DNA of 64,000 nucleotides from Taibaiella sp. (GCA_019638495.1 JAHBTQ010000001.1:372001-436000), one strand, 5' to 3'. Shown: positions 35,494 through 44,330, counted from the stretch's first letter. The notes: generated by a model from the letters alone, not told the origin. Made by a program: numbers and translations.

Positions 35494-36750
35494 TTAACGA
35501 CCATGATCGTGAGGCCAGCAATATATGCCAAGATTGCACGCTCGCGCCATTTCTCTTTTTGCCCCTTCCACATCCGGATGCTGAACCTGCGCACTTAATA
35601 TCCAGCGCCGCGTTGACTCATAACACGTGACACCAACATGAATGTTCACTAAATAGTTAATAATCAAAACGTAAACAATCGCAAATTGGACGTGATCAAA
35701 TTTTTTTGTTGTGAATTTCAAGAAAAAGAAGACGGCCAGAACGGAGAATATCAGGTGGGCAAAAATCAGATACCGGTAAGATGGAATTGGAGAAATTGCA
35801 CTTCTGAAAATTGAGGTTAATAAAGACGATCCAAGACAGCAAAGTAGGGTAGCAACGAAAAAGGAAGAGTTATGCTCCAGCCGGAATTTTCTGGAAAATG
35901 GCAAAAGCAACACAACAAGAAATAATATCATAAAGCCAATAACAACTGGCACCCATTGTGTTGATAAATCATAAAATGCAAAATGGCCGCTCATATAGCG
36001 GGCAAAGAACAATATCGTTTTGCTCAGTGACAAAGTCAACGCCGCAGAGCCCATTAGACTGAAATTGTGAAAATAGAAGACAGCGCTTACTGCTGTGGTT
36101 AATCCCGACCATATTACTTTCGTCCACTGCCCATTAAGCAAATTAAACATCACCAAAGCAACGCATGCTATAAGCCCGCTTCCCAATGAAAAAAAAGCAA
36201 GAATCTGGAAAACGAGCGCAAGGATCAATGGGTATTTCCCAGCCAATGAGTAACAGAACGCAGCTAAAAAAAACAACATGATTACGCTGTAGTTTGCCAC
36301 ACTACCCATTGGAGAATACGCAATTTCCCAGTTAGATAGATCAAAGAAACACAAGGACGAGATGAACCCTGGCCAGAACCAGCGCGTACCCAAAAGTCTG
36401 TAAATAAAATAAAGAAAGACAGCAAACGAAACTAAAAGCTGGATATTGCCTATATATATTATTGTCCTAAGGTTAATGTTACCGGGTAATGTGTCATAGA
36501 GCACATAGATAATTCTCGACAACAAAATCCGATGTTCGTTATGCTGACTAAACAGGAGGATCGTTTTATGTTGCAAGTCAGAACAACGATACTCGTTCAA
36601 GAATTGAACAATTGCGTTAAAGTCATCGGCAACAGGATAATTTAATGCATACTTACTCAATACGACGAAGTAGAAGACAGCCGGAAGAAATACTACTATC
36701 AGCTTAATTGAATTCGAATGGCTGCTTATTCTATCTCTTAATGCGAGCAT
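35494..36750 (-). CDS. Polytopic membrane protein with DD and HxEHR motifs (GT-C-like), copy 2
   Basis: A 418-residue paralogue of the 33262 protein. The shared blocks are YPVADDFNAIVQF, SQHNEHRILLSR, LPGNINLRTIIYIGNIQLL, FDLSNWEIAY and PSYRYLIFAHL, spaced alike among about ten membrane helices. The ATG at 36750 aligns with the start of copy 1; an earlier ATG adds 14 residues without a match. The C-terminus ends in ARACNLGIYCWPHDHGR, again with a pair of Cys residues as in copy 1. The function is unknown beyond GT-C-like resemblance. Confidence 0.65.
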   Translation of the reverse strand: MLALRDRISSHSNSIKLIVVFLPAVFYFVVLSKYALNYPVADDFNAIVQFLNEYRCSDLQHKTILLFSQHNEHRILLSRIIYVLYDTLPGNINLRTIIYIGNIQLLVSFAVFLYFIYRLLGTRWFWPGFISSLCFFDLSNWEIAYSPMGSVANYSVIMLFFLAAFCYSLAGKYPLILALVFQILAFFSLGSGLIACVALVMFNLLNGQWTKVIWSGLTTAVSAVFYFHNFSLMGSAALTLSLSKTILFFARYMSGHFAFYDLSTQWVPVVIGFMILFLVVLLLPFSRKFRLEHNSSFFVATLLCCLGSSLLTSIFRSAISPIPSYRYLIFAHLIFSVLAVFFFLKFTTKKFDHVQFAIVYVLIINYLVNIHVGVTCYESTRRWILSAQVQHPDVEGAKREMARACNLGIYCWPHDHGR

Positions 36751-36791
36751 TTGCCTGGGTGTAAGATACTGGGCTGACTCTGTAACCTGCA

Positions 36792-36799
36792 CAAATATA
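36792..36799 (-). promoter_or_regulatory. -7 element (TATATTTG), divergent pair, minus strand
   Basis: A full TAnnTTTG match 41 bases before the ATG at 36750. It lies 10 bases from the plus-strand -7 box at 36810, so the two promoters overlap and probably compete or are co-controlled. Confidence 0.45.
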
Positions 36800-36809
36800 G
36801 TTCTTTCGC

Positions 36810-36817
36810 TACTTTTG
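36810..36817 (+). promoter_or_regulatory. -7 element (TACTTTTG), divergent pair, plus strand
   Basis: A full TAnnTTTG match 19 bases before the ATG at 36837, facing away from the minus-strand box at 36792. Confidence 0.5.
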
Positions 36818-36836
36818 TCTCCTTAATTCGCCATCC

Positions 36837-38759
36837 ATGACCCCTATTGAAAATTTTGGGCAGAAAATGAGATTATTCTGGGCAAAGCAGCAAGTCAATT
36901 TGTTTGCTTTGGTACTTTCTATCTATGCACTGCCAGTTAGCTTCTACTATTATATTTTCAAAGACCTTGATGGCAGCTGGAATCGGTCCCTAAACATGGC
37001 GATTAAGAACAACCTGGTTTTCGGGAAAGATCTTGTTTTTACGTTTGGTCCTCTTGCATATCTATCTACCCGAAACACGGAATATGTAAGAGACATATAC
37101 CTGTTGCTATTTGATTTTTTTGTCTCCGTGTGCTTTTTTATGCTATTCAGAAGAATGCTGCAGAAGTCCACGAAATATTTTCCAGTTCTCCTGCTTTCTC
37201 TGCTCTACTTTAAAGGTTGCGAGGGCTCCATGATTCTGTTTATCCTTTTTTCGGCTTATAGTTGTTTGTGCCTGGAAGATGGATTTAGTAATTATTTAGA
37301 TGTGGCGATCATTGCAATATCCGGAGTTCTGGTCTTTTTCATGAAAATCAATTTCGGACTTATCACAATTCCGCTCATGGGAATGCTATTAATTTACCTT
37401 TTGGTAAAGAACTTTAGAGCGGGTATCATATTTTCTACTATATCCATACTCTTGTTTGTTGCTATTTACCTAAAAACGGAAATTAACCTTCTGGGCTATG
37501 TCAGATATGGCAGCTTGCTAATTGCACATTATGGAGAGACCATGCAAATAGCCATGGAGCCAACCCAACGGAACTTCCTCTGGGCACTTGCGTTGTGTAC
37601 GGTATATCTTTACCTGATTTGTTACTATTTATGGAACGCCATCCGCCGTCGCACATTTTCAATTGAAAAGATGGCAGTTTGCGGCTTATCAATGCTGAAC
37701 GTATTCCTTACTTACAAAAATTCTTTTACGAGAAATGACAGTCATAATGACACCTTCTTTGGGTTCCTACCATTTTTTGTCACATTGACTATGTATATCT
37801 TGTACAAGGAGTTCAATTGGCGGAGTACAGTTCTATATGTAATTGTCTTTCTTATGGTTGACGCCAACTTGAAATTACCACATGGCGACGAGGGGCGTTT
37901 CTTCTCATATAATGCCTTCATCGCTCCAACCATAAACTACGTGGATCACATGTTTGTGAAACAGAAAGATGTCATAGATACCACCCTTGTAATACCAGAT
38001 GCAGCCCGCAAACAAATAGGAGAAGGCACTATCGATATCTTGCCGGTAGACGTTGCTCTCTTACAACAAAATAATATGAATTACCACCCCAGACCGGTGA
38101 TGCAGTCATATGCAGCATATTGCCATGAGCTAGACTCTTTGAATGCCGATCACTTTTATAACAAAAACCGGCCTCAGTGGGTAATGAGCTGGACATGGAC
38201 GATTGATAATAGGTATGCAGGATGGGAAGAACCACTAACGAATGCTATGCTTAGGATGAACTATGACTATTCTGGCTTTATCACTACGCGGACGGTAGGC
38301 TCCATGGATGAGCATGGCTATTATCTTTTACTAAAAGCTAAATCGATTCCTGTAAAATTACCCGAGTTTGAGAAGGTTTACAGCGTTGAGGCCAGTTTAG
38401 CTGATACTGTTCGATTCAGTTTTCCTAATGACACGCCGTATTACATGTCTGCGAATATTAACTACTCCACGTTGGGCAAAATCAACAATTTACTTTATCA
38501 ACCCGCTACTCTGAATTTCACATTCTTCTTTGCAGACACTCTAAAACCCTACACGGAAAGTCGCAAGGTGCTCAAACCAATTATAGATCACCCGGTACTT
38601 GTAAACAAGCTCATCCTGGCAAATTCACATTTCATCAATTTTATGACTGGGTATCTTGGCAATAACCGCACCATAAACGCTTTTTGTATTCAAACGAAGG
38701 AGCGTGACTTTGAAGAAAAGGTTACTTACACGTTCTACAGACTAAAAAACTATTTCTAA
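36837..38759 (+). CDS. Large polytopic membrane protein of unknown function (possible GT-C type)
   Basis: A 640-residue protein. Residues about 20-345 hold about ten membrane helices, and the C-terminal 290 residues form a soluble domain (Tyr/Asn-rich, many short strands). The first outer loop reads FKDLDGSWNRSLNMAIKNNLVFGKDLVFTFGPLAYLS, which places an Asp pair and a conserved-looking GKDLVFTFGPL block after helix 1, as in some lipid-linked sugar transferases. A further outer loop carries RNDSHNDTFFG. I do not recognise the family. It converges with the 38766 gene with a 6-base gap. Confidence 0.55.
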   Translation: MTPIENFGQKMRLFWAKQQVNLFALVLSIYALPVSFYYYIFKDLDGSWNRSLNMAIKNNLVFGKDLVFTFGPLAYLSTRNTEYVRDIYLLLFDFFVSVCFFMLFRRMLQKSTKYFPVLLLSLLYFKGCEGSMILFILFSAYSCLCLEDGFSNYLDVAIIAISGVLVFFMKINFGLITIPLMGMLLIYLLVKNFRAGIIFSTISILLFVAIYLKTEINLLGYVRYGSLLIAHYGETMQIAMEPTQRNFLWALALCTVYLYLICYYLWNAIRRRTFSIEKMAVCGLSMLNVFLTYKNSFTRNDSHNDTFFGFLPFFVTLTMYILYKEFNWRSTVLYVIVFLMVDANLKLPHGDEGRFFSYNAFIAPTINYVDHMFVKQKDVIDTTLVIPDAARKQIGEGTIDILPVDVALLQQNNMNYHPRPVMQSYAAYCHELDSLNADHFYNKNRPQWVMSWTWTIDNRYAGWEEPLTNAMLRMNYDYSGFITTRTVGSMDEHGYYLLLKAKSIPVKLPEFEKVYSVEASLADTVRFSFPNDTPYYMSANINYSTLGKINNLLYQPATLNFTFFFADTLKPYTESRKVLKPIIDHPVLVNKLILANSHFINFMTGYLGNNRTINAFCIQTKERDFEEKVTYTFYRLKNYF

Positions 38760-38765
38760 AGGCTA

Positions 38766-39986
38766 CTACTTCGTCTTCTTTTTGGGTGATATTATCCAGC
38801 CGTCGGGGTTTATGGGAATTGCGCCAATTGTACCCTGATTATATTTTTCGACATTTCCTTTCCAATCTTTGTCTGAAAATCGGGATTTCAAATATGGTGA
38901 AAACATAAAAAGATATACTAGATAGATTGACATCTCCAGCCTCAAAGAGCGTCCATTTGCAGCTATTAAAAAAATAGAAGCTATACATACGAGCGGAACG
39001 AAATAATAACGAGGAGCACTCACAACCGTCGCTACGGTCTCCATGGGCCAAAAAGCAAAAAGAAAACTTCCAAAGAACAAAACCGGAGCAATGGCGAGGA
39101 CATACCTCCTATCTATTGCAATGGACCGATATGCCTTTATTACACAAAACGCTACTGCCATGAACAAAACCAGGTTGATAGCGGTTCTGCCCTTCTCCAA
39201 CCATCCTGGGTACTGCAACATTGACTGAAGGCTAAGTACATTCATATTGTAGGCAATCATTCGTAAAACATGATACTTCTCGGGTTCACCGGGAATCGCA
39301 CGGCTTACTCCGTCACCATTTGCTATTTCCAGCACCTGTAAAAGTCCGCAAAGCAAAATCACAATTAGCGGCAACAAGGATACACTTCTGAATATCGTAC
39401 GCCGCTCCAAATAAATTATGATAAGTACCAGCGGAGACAAGATTAAAGAAAAAGGACCAGTGAGGCCCGCGATGACCAGTAAGAACAAAGTTGGCACCCT
39501 GAACATCGGAACCTCGTAAAACTTATGACCAACCAACAAAAAGTTCAAAAGTAGCAAAGCTGATATCCATATAGTATTGGTAATATTCATGAACATTTCA
39601 GCACCTATCGGCAATATCGAGAAAAACGATGCATATAATATTGTGTGTCTGATACCTAGTTGCCTCGCACAGAAGTATAGATACGCTGAAACGCCTAACG
39701 CAAATAAATATGCGGAAACATTGTATGCGAATGGTATATTGACTAACGACGTGCCCGTGAACCCAAAAATCGCAGCGATTAATCTTGGCACAGTATGGAG
39801 ATATCCGGCATAAGGCATAAGTAGAGTTTTCAAACCCTGCTCCGAATTCTGTACCAAAAACACAGCACCGTCCTCGGCCCACAACTGAGGATTGGTTAAT
39901 GAATCAAAACGACGATAAGCCATAGCAACCGACACTATTATCATTACTGCGAGTACATCGTAAATTTTTTTCCAATCCAATGCCAT
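38766..39986 (-). CDS. Polytopic membrane protein with WAEDG motif (possible GT-C type)
   Basis: A 406-residue protein with about ten hydrophobic helices. Just after helix 1 it reads LTNPQLWAEDGAVFL, placing an acidic pair in the first outer loop, then PYAGYLHTVPRLIAAI. This pattern is common in uncharacterised membrane glycosyltransferases of polysaccharide loci. The C-terminus is a short basic tail (PKKKTK). It is the fourth large membrane protein of the AT-rich island. The activity is inferred only from topology, motif position and neighbours. Confidence 0.55.
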   Translation of the reverse strand: MALDWKKIYDVLAVMIIVSVAMAYRRFDSLTNPQLWAEDGAVFLVQNSEQGLKTLLMPYAGYLHTVPRLIAAIFGFTGTSLVNIPFAYNVSAYLFALGVSAYLYFCARQLGIRHTILYASFFSILPIGAEMFMNITNTIWISALLLLNFLLVGHKFYEVPMFRVPTLFLLVIAGLTGPFSLILSPLVLIIIYLERRTIFRSVSLLPLIVILLCGLLQVLEIANGDGVSRAIPGEPEKYHVLRMIAYNMNVLSLQSMLQYPGWLEKGRTAINLVLFMAVAFCVIKAYRSIAIDRRYVLAIAPVLFFGSFLFAFWPMETVATVVSAPRYYFVPLVCIASIFLIAANGRSLRLEMSIYLVYLFMFSPYLKSRFSDKDWKGNVEKYNQGTIGAIPINPDGWIISPKKKTK

Positions 39987-40162
39987 GAAAACTAGTCGAT
40001 TGTTGCCTTTTTGCTTGGCGAAAATAACTCACCGCAATCAATTATTGGCAGAAACGAATGAAAGAGCCCTAACAACCGAAAAGCCAAACCCAACTTTTCA
40101 CCATAGTTTTTAGCCTAAAAAAGTCACAAAAAATAATATTTGATGATATATAAAGTGCCAAA

Positions 40163-40222
40163 AGAAGACAAAATGCCGGAAGAAAAAGCTGGTCAGCACC
40201 GGGTGGAGGCGTAGACAATATG
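40163..40222 (+). pseudogene. Decayed fragment of gldC
   Basis: The 19 bases 40163-40181 are identical to 41896-41914 inside the intact gldC. The similarity continues with about 70% identity for roughly 40 more bases, in which the intact SWKAPGGGVDD becomes SAPGGGVDN after a 1-base loss. There is no start codon and the frame closes soon after. The fragment lies 1.7 kb from its parent. Confidence 0.6.
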
Positions 40223-40246
40223 CAAGATAAACGAACGAAGAGATGA

Positions 40247-40459
40247 CAACGCCATAGATGCGCTTACGGAGCAGGCAAGCGCCAGGTCTACAACATATGT
40301 GGGACAGGTAACTTACGCGCTCACCATTTTACGCCGGAAATCTTCGCAGGAATAATGGACATTCTCTTCGAAATGAAATACACCTCGCTGAAAGTGATCA
40401 GAAACTATCATACGCGGCGCAATCAATCAGAGTTTTTTGTGATAATGCAAAAAACATAA
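40247..40459 (+). pseudogene. C-terminal remnant of a probable methyltransferase
   Basis: An open frame of 70 codons without a plausible start. It reads AYGAGKRQVYNICGTG, HHFTPEIFAGIMDILFE and then NQSEFFVIMQKT before a TAA. The FTPEIF ... EFFVIMQK pattern is how many class I methyltransferases of sugar loci end. The 5' part is missing, replaced by the gldC fragment. The stop lies at the edge of a perfect palindromic terminator, which suggests this was once a real gene end. The family assignment is tentative. Confidence 0.4.
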
Positions 40460-40500
40460 AAAGACGAGGGCTGTCTCTTAAGAGACAGCCCTCGTCTTTT
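40459..40500. terminator. 42-base perfect palindrome, bidirectional terminator
   Basis: The two 21-base halves are exact reverse complements with no spacer, starting AAAAGACGAGGG and ending in the complementary CCCTCGTCTTTT. It ends the minus-strand Omp28-like gene (19 bases from its stop) and also lies on the stop of the plus-strand remnant. Confidence 0.85.
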
Positions 40501-40518
40501 GACAAAAATCTTCAACCA

Positions 40519-41703
40519 CTACCTGTTCACAATAAACTGCTTCGTCACAGTAGCGCCGTCTGATGTAATGTTCATGAAGTAAATGCCATTGGACATTTGA
40601 TCTAGTCCAACATTTTCGGCAAACAGGCTGCCGCCTGCCGGATAGCTTTGATTGAATACCTGCCTGCCCAGTGCATCAAAAACTGTCAGGTTCACCTCAG
40701 CAGGGTGCTCCAGCATGCCCCGTACAGTTAGAACGTTCTTTGCAGGGTTAGGGAACAATTCCATCTCCTCTATCACCTTCACATTGGAGGCAACTGAAGA
40801 ACTGGAAGGATACACCTTCTGCATCAGGCGCACACGCGCCATGATGGTGTTCTGCACCGCACGGTCTTCCTTGGTAGCACCATACTTCTGTATCACACCT
40901 ACCACACGAACGTATTTTGAGAACGAAGTAGCAGGGATCGTGTAAGTGTAATTTCTGGAGATCGAGTCGCCAATGGCTGGCGATGCTGCAAATGCCGCAG
41001 TATCGCCCCACATACTGCCGCCGGCGGCCAATATCTTTCGCACAACACCCATGTGGGCATATCGAGACCCCGGAGATATTGGGCTAGGATAGCCATAGTA
41101 CCAAGATGTGGATGGCGACGACGTCATATAGTTGTCCTGTTCATAGCCTACAGAGTCGCTGGAGATCGAATCTTCAACTATGTATGCATTTATTCTCCAT
41201 GGCCCTGCGCCCGGAGCAGCAAGCACTTTTGCTGTTACTTTGACTTTTACTACGCGGGTCGCTGTGTCGTAGGTTGAGATCATCCTTACATCAAACTTTG
41301 GCGCCAGTGCATATTGAACTCCTACGTCAGTATTCCAGAACCCACGGTTGTGACCTACCATGGTTTTGATACCAGACGAACCGTAGTCGTGAGTAAATAC
41401 GGTACGGTCTACTGTAGCGCCTGGCCAGCCGGGGCCGCCGGAACCGATATAGGTATTATTAAAGTCGTCTGGCGACAATGCCATCGGGTCTCCGTTGTGA
41501 AACGCGATCGGTATCATACGCGGATAGCTCGGTTCTATCGTCTGCTGAATGCGCTGAGACCCATCAGGGCAATAGCCGCACCAACAGCCGGTTCCTTCTT
41601 CCAGCAGCACATATTTCTGCCCGCCGGTAGAGACCTCACTTTGTGCATAAACACTTGCCGTGGCAGCCACGGATAAAGCAAGCAAAATAGATTTCAATTT
41701 CAT
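40519..41703 (-). CDS. Omp28-like thioredoxin-fold protein with type IX sorting domain
   Basis: A 394-residue secreted protein. The ATG at 41703 opens a signal peptide ending SVYAQ. Next is an Omp28-type domain whose start, VLLEEGTGCWCGYCPDG, holds a thioredoxin-like Cys pair in the position used by Omp28 proteins. Then come beta-rich regions and a T9SS C-terminal sorting domain (ELFPNPAKNVLTV ... GIYFMNITSDG ... KQFIVNR). It should be exported through T9SS to the surface or medium. A role in disulfide chemistry outside the cell is possible but unproven. It is monocistronic. Confidence 0.85.
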   Translation of the reverse strand: MKLKSILLALSVAATASVYAQSEVSTGGQKYVLLEEGTGCWCGYCPDGSQRIQQTIEPSYPRMIPIAFHNGDPMALSPDDFNNTYIGSGGPGWPGATVDRTVFTHDYGSSGIKTMVGHNRGFWNTDVGVQYALAPKFDVRMISTYDTATRVVKVKVTAKVLAAPGAGPWRINAYIVEDSISSDSVGYEQDNYMTSSPSTSWYYGYPSPISPGSRYAHMGVVRKILAAGGSMWGDTAAFAASPAIGDSISRNYTYTIPATSFSKYVRVVGVIQKYGATKEDRAVQNTIMARVRLMQKVYPSSSSVASNVKVIEEMELFPNPAKNVLTVRGMLEHPAEVNLTVFDALGRQVFNQSYPAGGSLFAENVGLDQMSNGIYFMNITSDGATVTKQFIVNR

Positions 41704-41835
41704 ATCTGAATGTTTTAACTGAACGTAATATTGCAATATAGCTAATTAAAATTTCTTTAACAAAAAAATATTTTCAAAAATTATTACGCCATCGATGTCG
41801 ATCGCACGATAGCTCGCGGCGCATTTTTTTCGCCT

Positions 41836-41843
41836 TACTTTTG
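41836..41843 (+). promoter_or_regulatory. -7 element (TACTTTTG) for gldC
   Basis: A full TAnnTTTG match 17 bases before the gldC ATG. Confidence 0.5.
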
Positions 41844-41860
41844 CAGCCTTAACATAGAAT

Positions 41861-42211
41861 ATGACATCGGAGATAAACATACAGGTAGAACTGGCAGAAG
41901 ACAAAATGCCGGAAAGCATAAGCTGGAAAGCCCCGGGAGGTGGTGTGGACGACTGGCAAAAAGCCAAGGCAATATTGATGGGCCTTTGGGACGGTGACGA
42001 AAAAACAGCCCTGCGCATTGACCTGTGGACAAGCAAAATGATGGTAGATGAAATGAACGACTTTTTCTACCAAACCCTTTTCGGAATGGCCGACACCTAT
42101 GTGCGTGCTACACGCAACGAGCAGTTGGGTGCAGAGCTGAAGAAATTTGCCAAAGATTTCCTGAAGAAAGCCAGCGATGCCCTGGAGCAGGCCGAGAAGC
42201 AAAAAGGCTAA
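41861..42211 (+). CDS. gldC: Gliding motility protein GldC
   Basis: A 116-residue cytoplasmic protein that matches GldC in length and sequence: an ITW-like ISWKAPGGG segment, KAILMGLWDGDEKTALRIDLWT, and VDEMNDFFYQTLFGMADTYVRAT. GldC supports gliding and T9SS function in Flavobacterium; loss is partly tolerated there. The family has no known enzyme activity. It is followed 74 bases later by the YqeY gene on the same strand. A decayed piece of the same gene lies at 40163. Confidence 0.9.
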   Translation: MTSEINIQVELAEDKMPESISWKAPGGGVDDWQKAKAILMGLWDGDEKTALRIDLWTSKMMVDEMNDFFYQTLFGMADTYVRATRNEQLGAELKKFAKDFLKKASDALEQAEKQKG

Positions 42212-42285
42212 TCTGTGTTTTTGTAACTTTATTCGTGGCGGGCCCGGCCTGCCACTATTGATAACAACATTGAATATTTAAGACC

Positions 42286-42738
42286 ATGTCTCTTGAGCAA
42301 AAAGTAATGGACGAGCTGAAGAATGCTATGCGCGCCAAAGATGAGGCTGCACTGCGTACGCTCCGCGCCATAAAAGCAGCTATTATCATTGAAAAAACGG
42401 CCGAAGGTGCCAGCGGTGAAATAGACGAAGCCACCGAAACCAAAATGCTGCAAAAGCTGGCTAAGCAAAGGCGCGACTCGCTGGACATCTTCCAAAAGCA
42501 AAACCGTGAAGACCTTGCGGCCAAAGAACGCGAGGAACTGGCCATAATAGAAAAGTTCCTGCCTGCACAAATGAGCGCCGACGAGCTATCCACAGCCGTA
42601 AAAGCGATCATAGAACAGGTAGGCGCTAAGACACCCGCCGATATGGGCAAAGTAATGGGCGTAGCCAGCAAACTACTTGCAGGCAAGGCCGACGGTAAGG
42701 CGATCTCTGAGACCGTGAAGCAACTGCTGGCGCAGTAA
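42286..42738 (+). CDS. GatB/YqeY domain-containing protein
   Basis: A 150-residue helical protein of the YqeY family. Features are SLEQKVMDELKNAMRAKDEAALRTLRAIKAAI, then KQRRDSLDIF, REELAIIEKFLPAQMS and the C-terminal DMGKVMGVASKLLAGKADG typical of the tRNA-amidotransferase-related tail domain. The free-standing family has no settled role, though tRNA contact is often proposed. It converges on the HAD gene with a 4-base gap. Confidence 0.9.
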   Translation: MSLEQKVMDELKNAMRAKDEAALRTLRAIKAAIIIEKTAEGASGEIDEATETKMLQKLAKQRRDSLDIFQKQNREDLAAKEREELAIIEKFLPAQMSADELSTAVKAIIEQVGAKTPADMGKVMGVASKLLAGKADGKAISETVKQLLAQ

Positions 42739-42742
42739 CCAG

Positions 42743-43372
42743 CTACCTCAGCGCCTTAAAAACGTCCTTTTCAATAGTCATTCCGCCGGTGAGGAAGATG
42801 GTCTGAATGCCCATCTTCTTCGCCGCTTCTATATGCTGCGGGCTATCTTCTATAAACAGTGTATGCTGTGCCTGCAGTCCGTTCTCATCCAGCACTCGCT
42901 GAAATATCTCCGGCATAGGCTTGCGCATACCTACCCTGTGCGACATATATATGCGGTCAAAGAACACACCAATATGCGGGAAGCCATGGTCGCGCATCAG
43001 GGTATTGTTAAACACCTCTTCATGTATCTCGTTGGTGTTGCTCAGAAGGAACAGATCATAGTGATTGCGTAGCTGCTGCAATATCTGGAGCCGGCGAATA
43101 GGGAAGTCGAGCAACATGGCGTTCCATGCATTCAGCACCTGTGCTTCGGTAAGGGGCGTGTCTGATGCCTGCTGCATAGCGGCGATGAATTCCTCGCGGC
43201 CCATGCGCCCCGTCTCCCACCTATCAAACAGGTTGCTCTGCTGTAGTTGCGAGTATAGCTGGCCGAAGTTCTTTACACCGGCTTCTATGAAAGCACGCTC
43301 AGTGGCTCCATAGTCCAGGTTCAGCAATACACCACCCAGGTCGAAAATAATATGCTTTATGCCGGTAATCAC
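42743..43372 (-). CDS. HAD family phosphatase-like hydrolase
   Basis: About 209 residues from a GTG at 43372; a TTG at 43393 would add seven residues and cannot be excluded. Motif I reads HIIFDLGGVLLNLDYG: the nucleophile Asp is present, but the usual second acidic residue two places on is Gly, as in the epoxide hydrolase-like/YihX branch. Motif II is FLLSNTN. Motif III and IV are MRKPMPEIFQ and LFIEDSPQHIEAAKKMG. It should act on small phosphorylated metabolites. Confidence 0.85.
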   Translation of the reverse strand: MITGIKHIIFDLGGVLLNLDYGATERAFIEAGVKNFGQLYSQLQQSNLFDRWETGRMGREEFIAAMQQASDTPLTEAQVLNAWNAMLLDFPIRRLQILQQLRNHYDLFLLSNTNEIHEEVFNNTLMRDHGFPHIGVFFDRIYMSHRVGMRKPMPEIFQRVLDENGLQAQHTLFIEDSPQHIEAAKKMGIQTIFLTGGMTIEKDVFKALR

Positions 43373-43474
43373 GTCTATTGAAGATTTGTGCAAAAGTGCG
43401 CAATGTTACACTACCTGCAAAGAAAAGACCCATACACGGCTTCATAGGCTGGCTATGTAGGTAGCTGCCTTGTA

Positions 43475-43508
43475 CCAAAAACAAGAAAGCCCCGCTTTCG
43501 CGAGGCTT
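43475..43508 (-). terminator. Terminator downstream of tRNA-Lys
   Basis: On the minus strand a 9-bp stem (AAGCCTCGC / GCGGGGCTT) closes a GAAA tetraloop and is followed by TCTTGTTTTT. It lies 5 bases past the tRNA 3' end. Confidence 0.85.
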
Positions 43509-43512
43509 CAAG

Positions 43513-43585
43513 TGATCCCGTTGGGACTCGAACCCAAGACCCATACATTAAAAGTGTATTGCTCTACCAACTGAGCTACAGGATC
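43513..43585 (-). tRNA. tRNA-Lys (anticodon TTT)
   Basis: A 73-base cloverleaf on the minus strand. The acceptor stem is GATCCTG / CGGGATC with A as discriminator. The D-arm has TAGCTCAGTTGGTAGAGCA. The anticodon stem ATACA/TGTAT carries the loop CTTTTAA with anticodon TTT, and the T-loop is GGTTCGAGTCC. CCA is not encoded. Confidence 0.96.
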
Positions 43586-43740
43586 AATATTATAAAGAAC
43601 TATTACGCTTAATAACCGCTTCGAAATCGACCAAAAACGTGGTGCTTTTCCGAATTGGTGTGCAAAGATAAGAATATGAAGTTTTCTGCAAAATATTTTC
43701 ACAGAAAAACTTCATATTGCGTTTATTACCCTCCGTCATA

Positions 43741-44241
43741 TCACGCGGGCCGGTTTATGCCATAAGGATACTCCATCCCGAAACTATCCAGGACATAGCC
43801 GCTATCCGTGCGCTCTAAATAAAGATGTGCATTGTGCTGCGGCTTAAGATCCCGGAATGTTACGATCAGAAACTCAGCCTTTTCAGCTTCCGGCCAGGCC
43901 ATAACATTGAGGAGTAGTACATTATCCCTGCCCGCAAAATAGGTCGTAGTTCTGTCGCCATCCACCAGCTTTATGTTAGTTTTTGCGATAACCGGAGGCA
44001 AATTGATGCCGGGAAAATCGGGATGCCTGTTGATAAACACAGTATCTGGCAGACTGATTAATGCATGGGCGACATAATGCTCTATGGCAGAAGTATAGAG
44101 TCCTTCGAGATCTGGGTCACTTTTACTTTGACCAATTGCACCAGCACTATCATGCGTTGGCGGCGACGACACTGCTGCGGGCCGTTCGCCACAAGACAAC
44201 AGAGCAAGCGTAATCAACAACCCGAACACAACGCGAAACAT
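43741..44241 (-). CDS. Lipoprotein of unknown function
   Basis: A 166-residue lipoprotein. The ATG at 44241 opens a signal (FRVVFGLLITLALLSCGERP) with lipobox LLSC. The mature part has a short Ser/Pro linker, a helical stretch and a compact alpha/beta region with motifs such as VFINRHPDFPGINLPPV and EFLIVTFRDLKPQHNAHLYLE. I do not recognise the family. It is separated by about 90 bases from the lipoprotein gene upstream on the same strand, and the two may be co-transcribed. Confidence 0.65.
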   Translation of the reverse strand: MFRVVFGLLITLALLSCGERPAAVSSPPTHDSAGAIGQSKSDPDLEGLYTSAIEHYVAHALISLPDTVFINRHPDFPGINLPPVIAKTNIKLVDGDRTTTYFAGRDNVLLLNVMAWPEAEKAEFLIVTFRDLKPQHNAHLYLERTDSGYVLDSFGMEYPYGINRPA

Positions 44242-44330
44242 GCCTACCGGTTTCCATAAATGTACACCGAATTTGCTGCAAGCCGGGTATACGGTCAGCA
44301 GAGAAACGAGGTGTGACAGCACTTCGCGGC

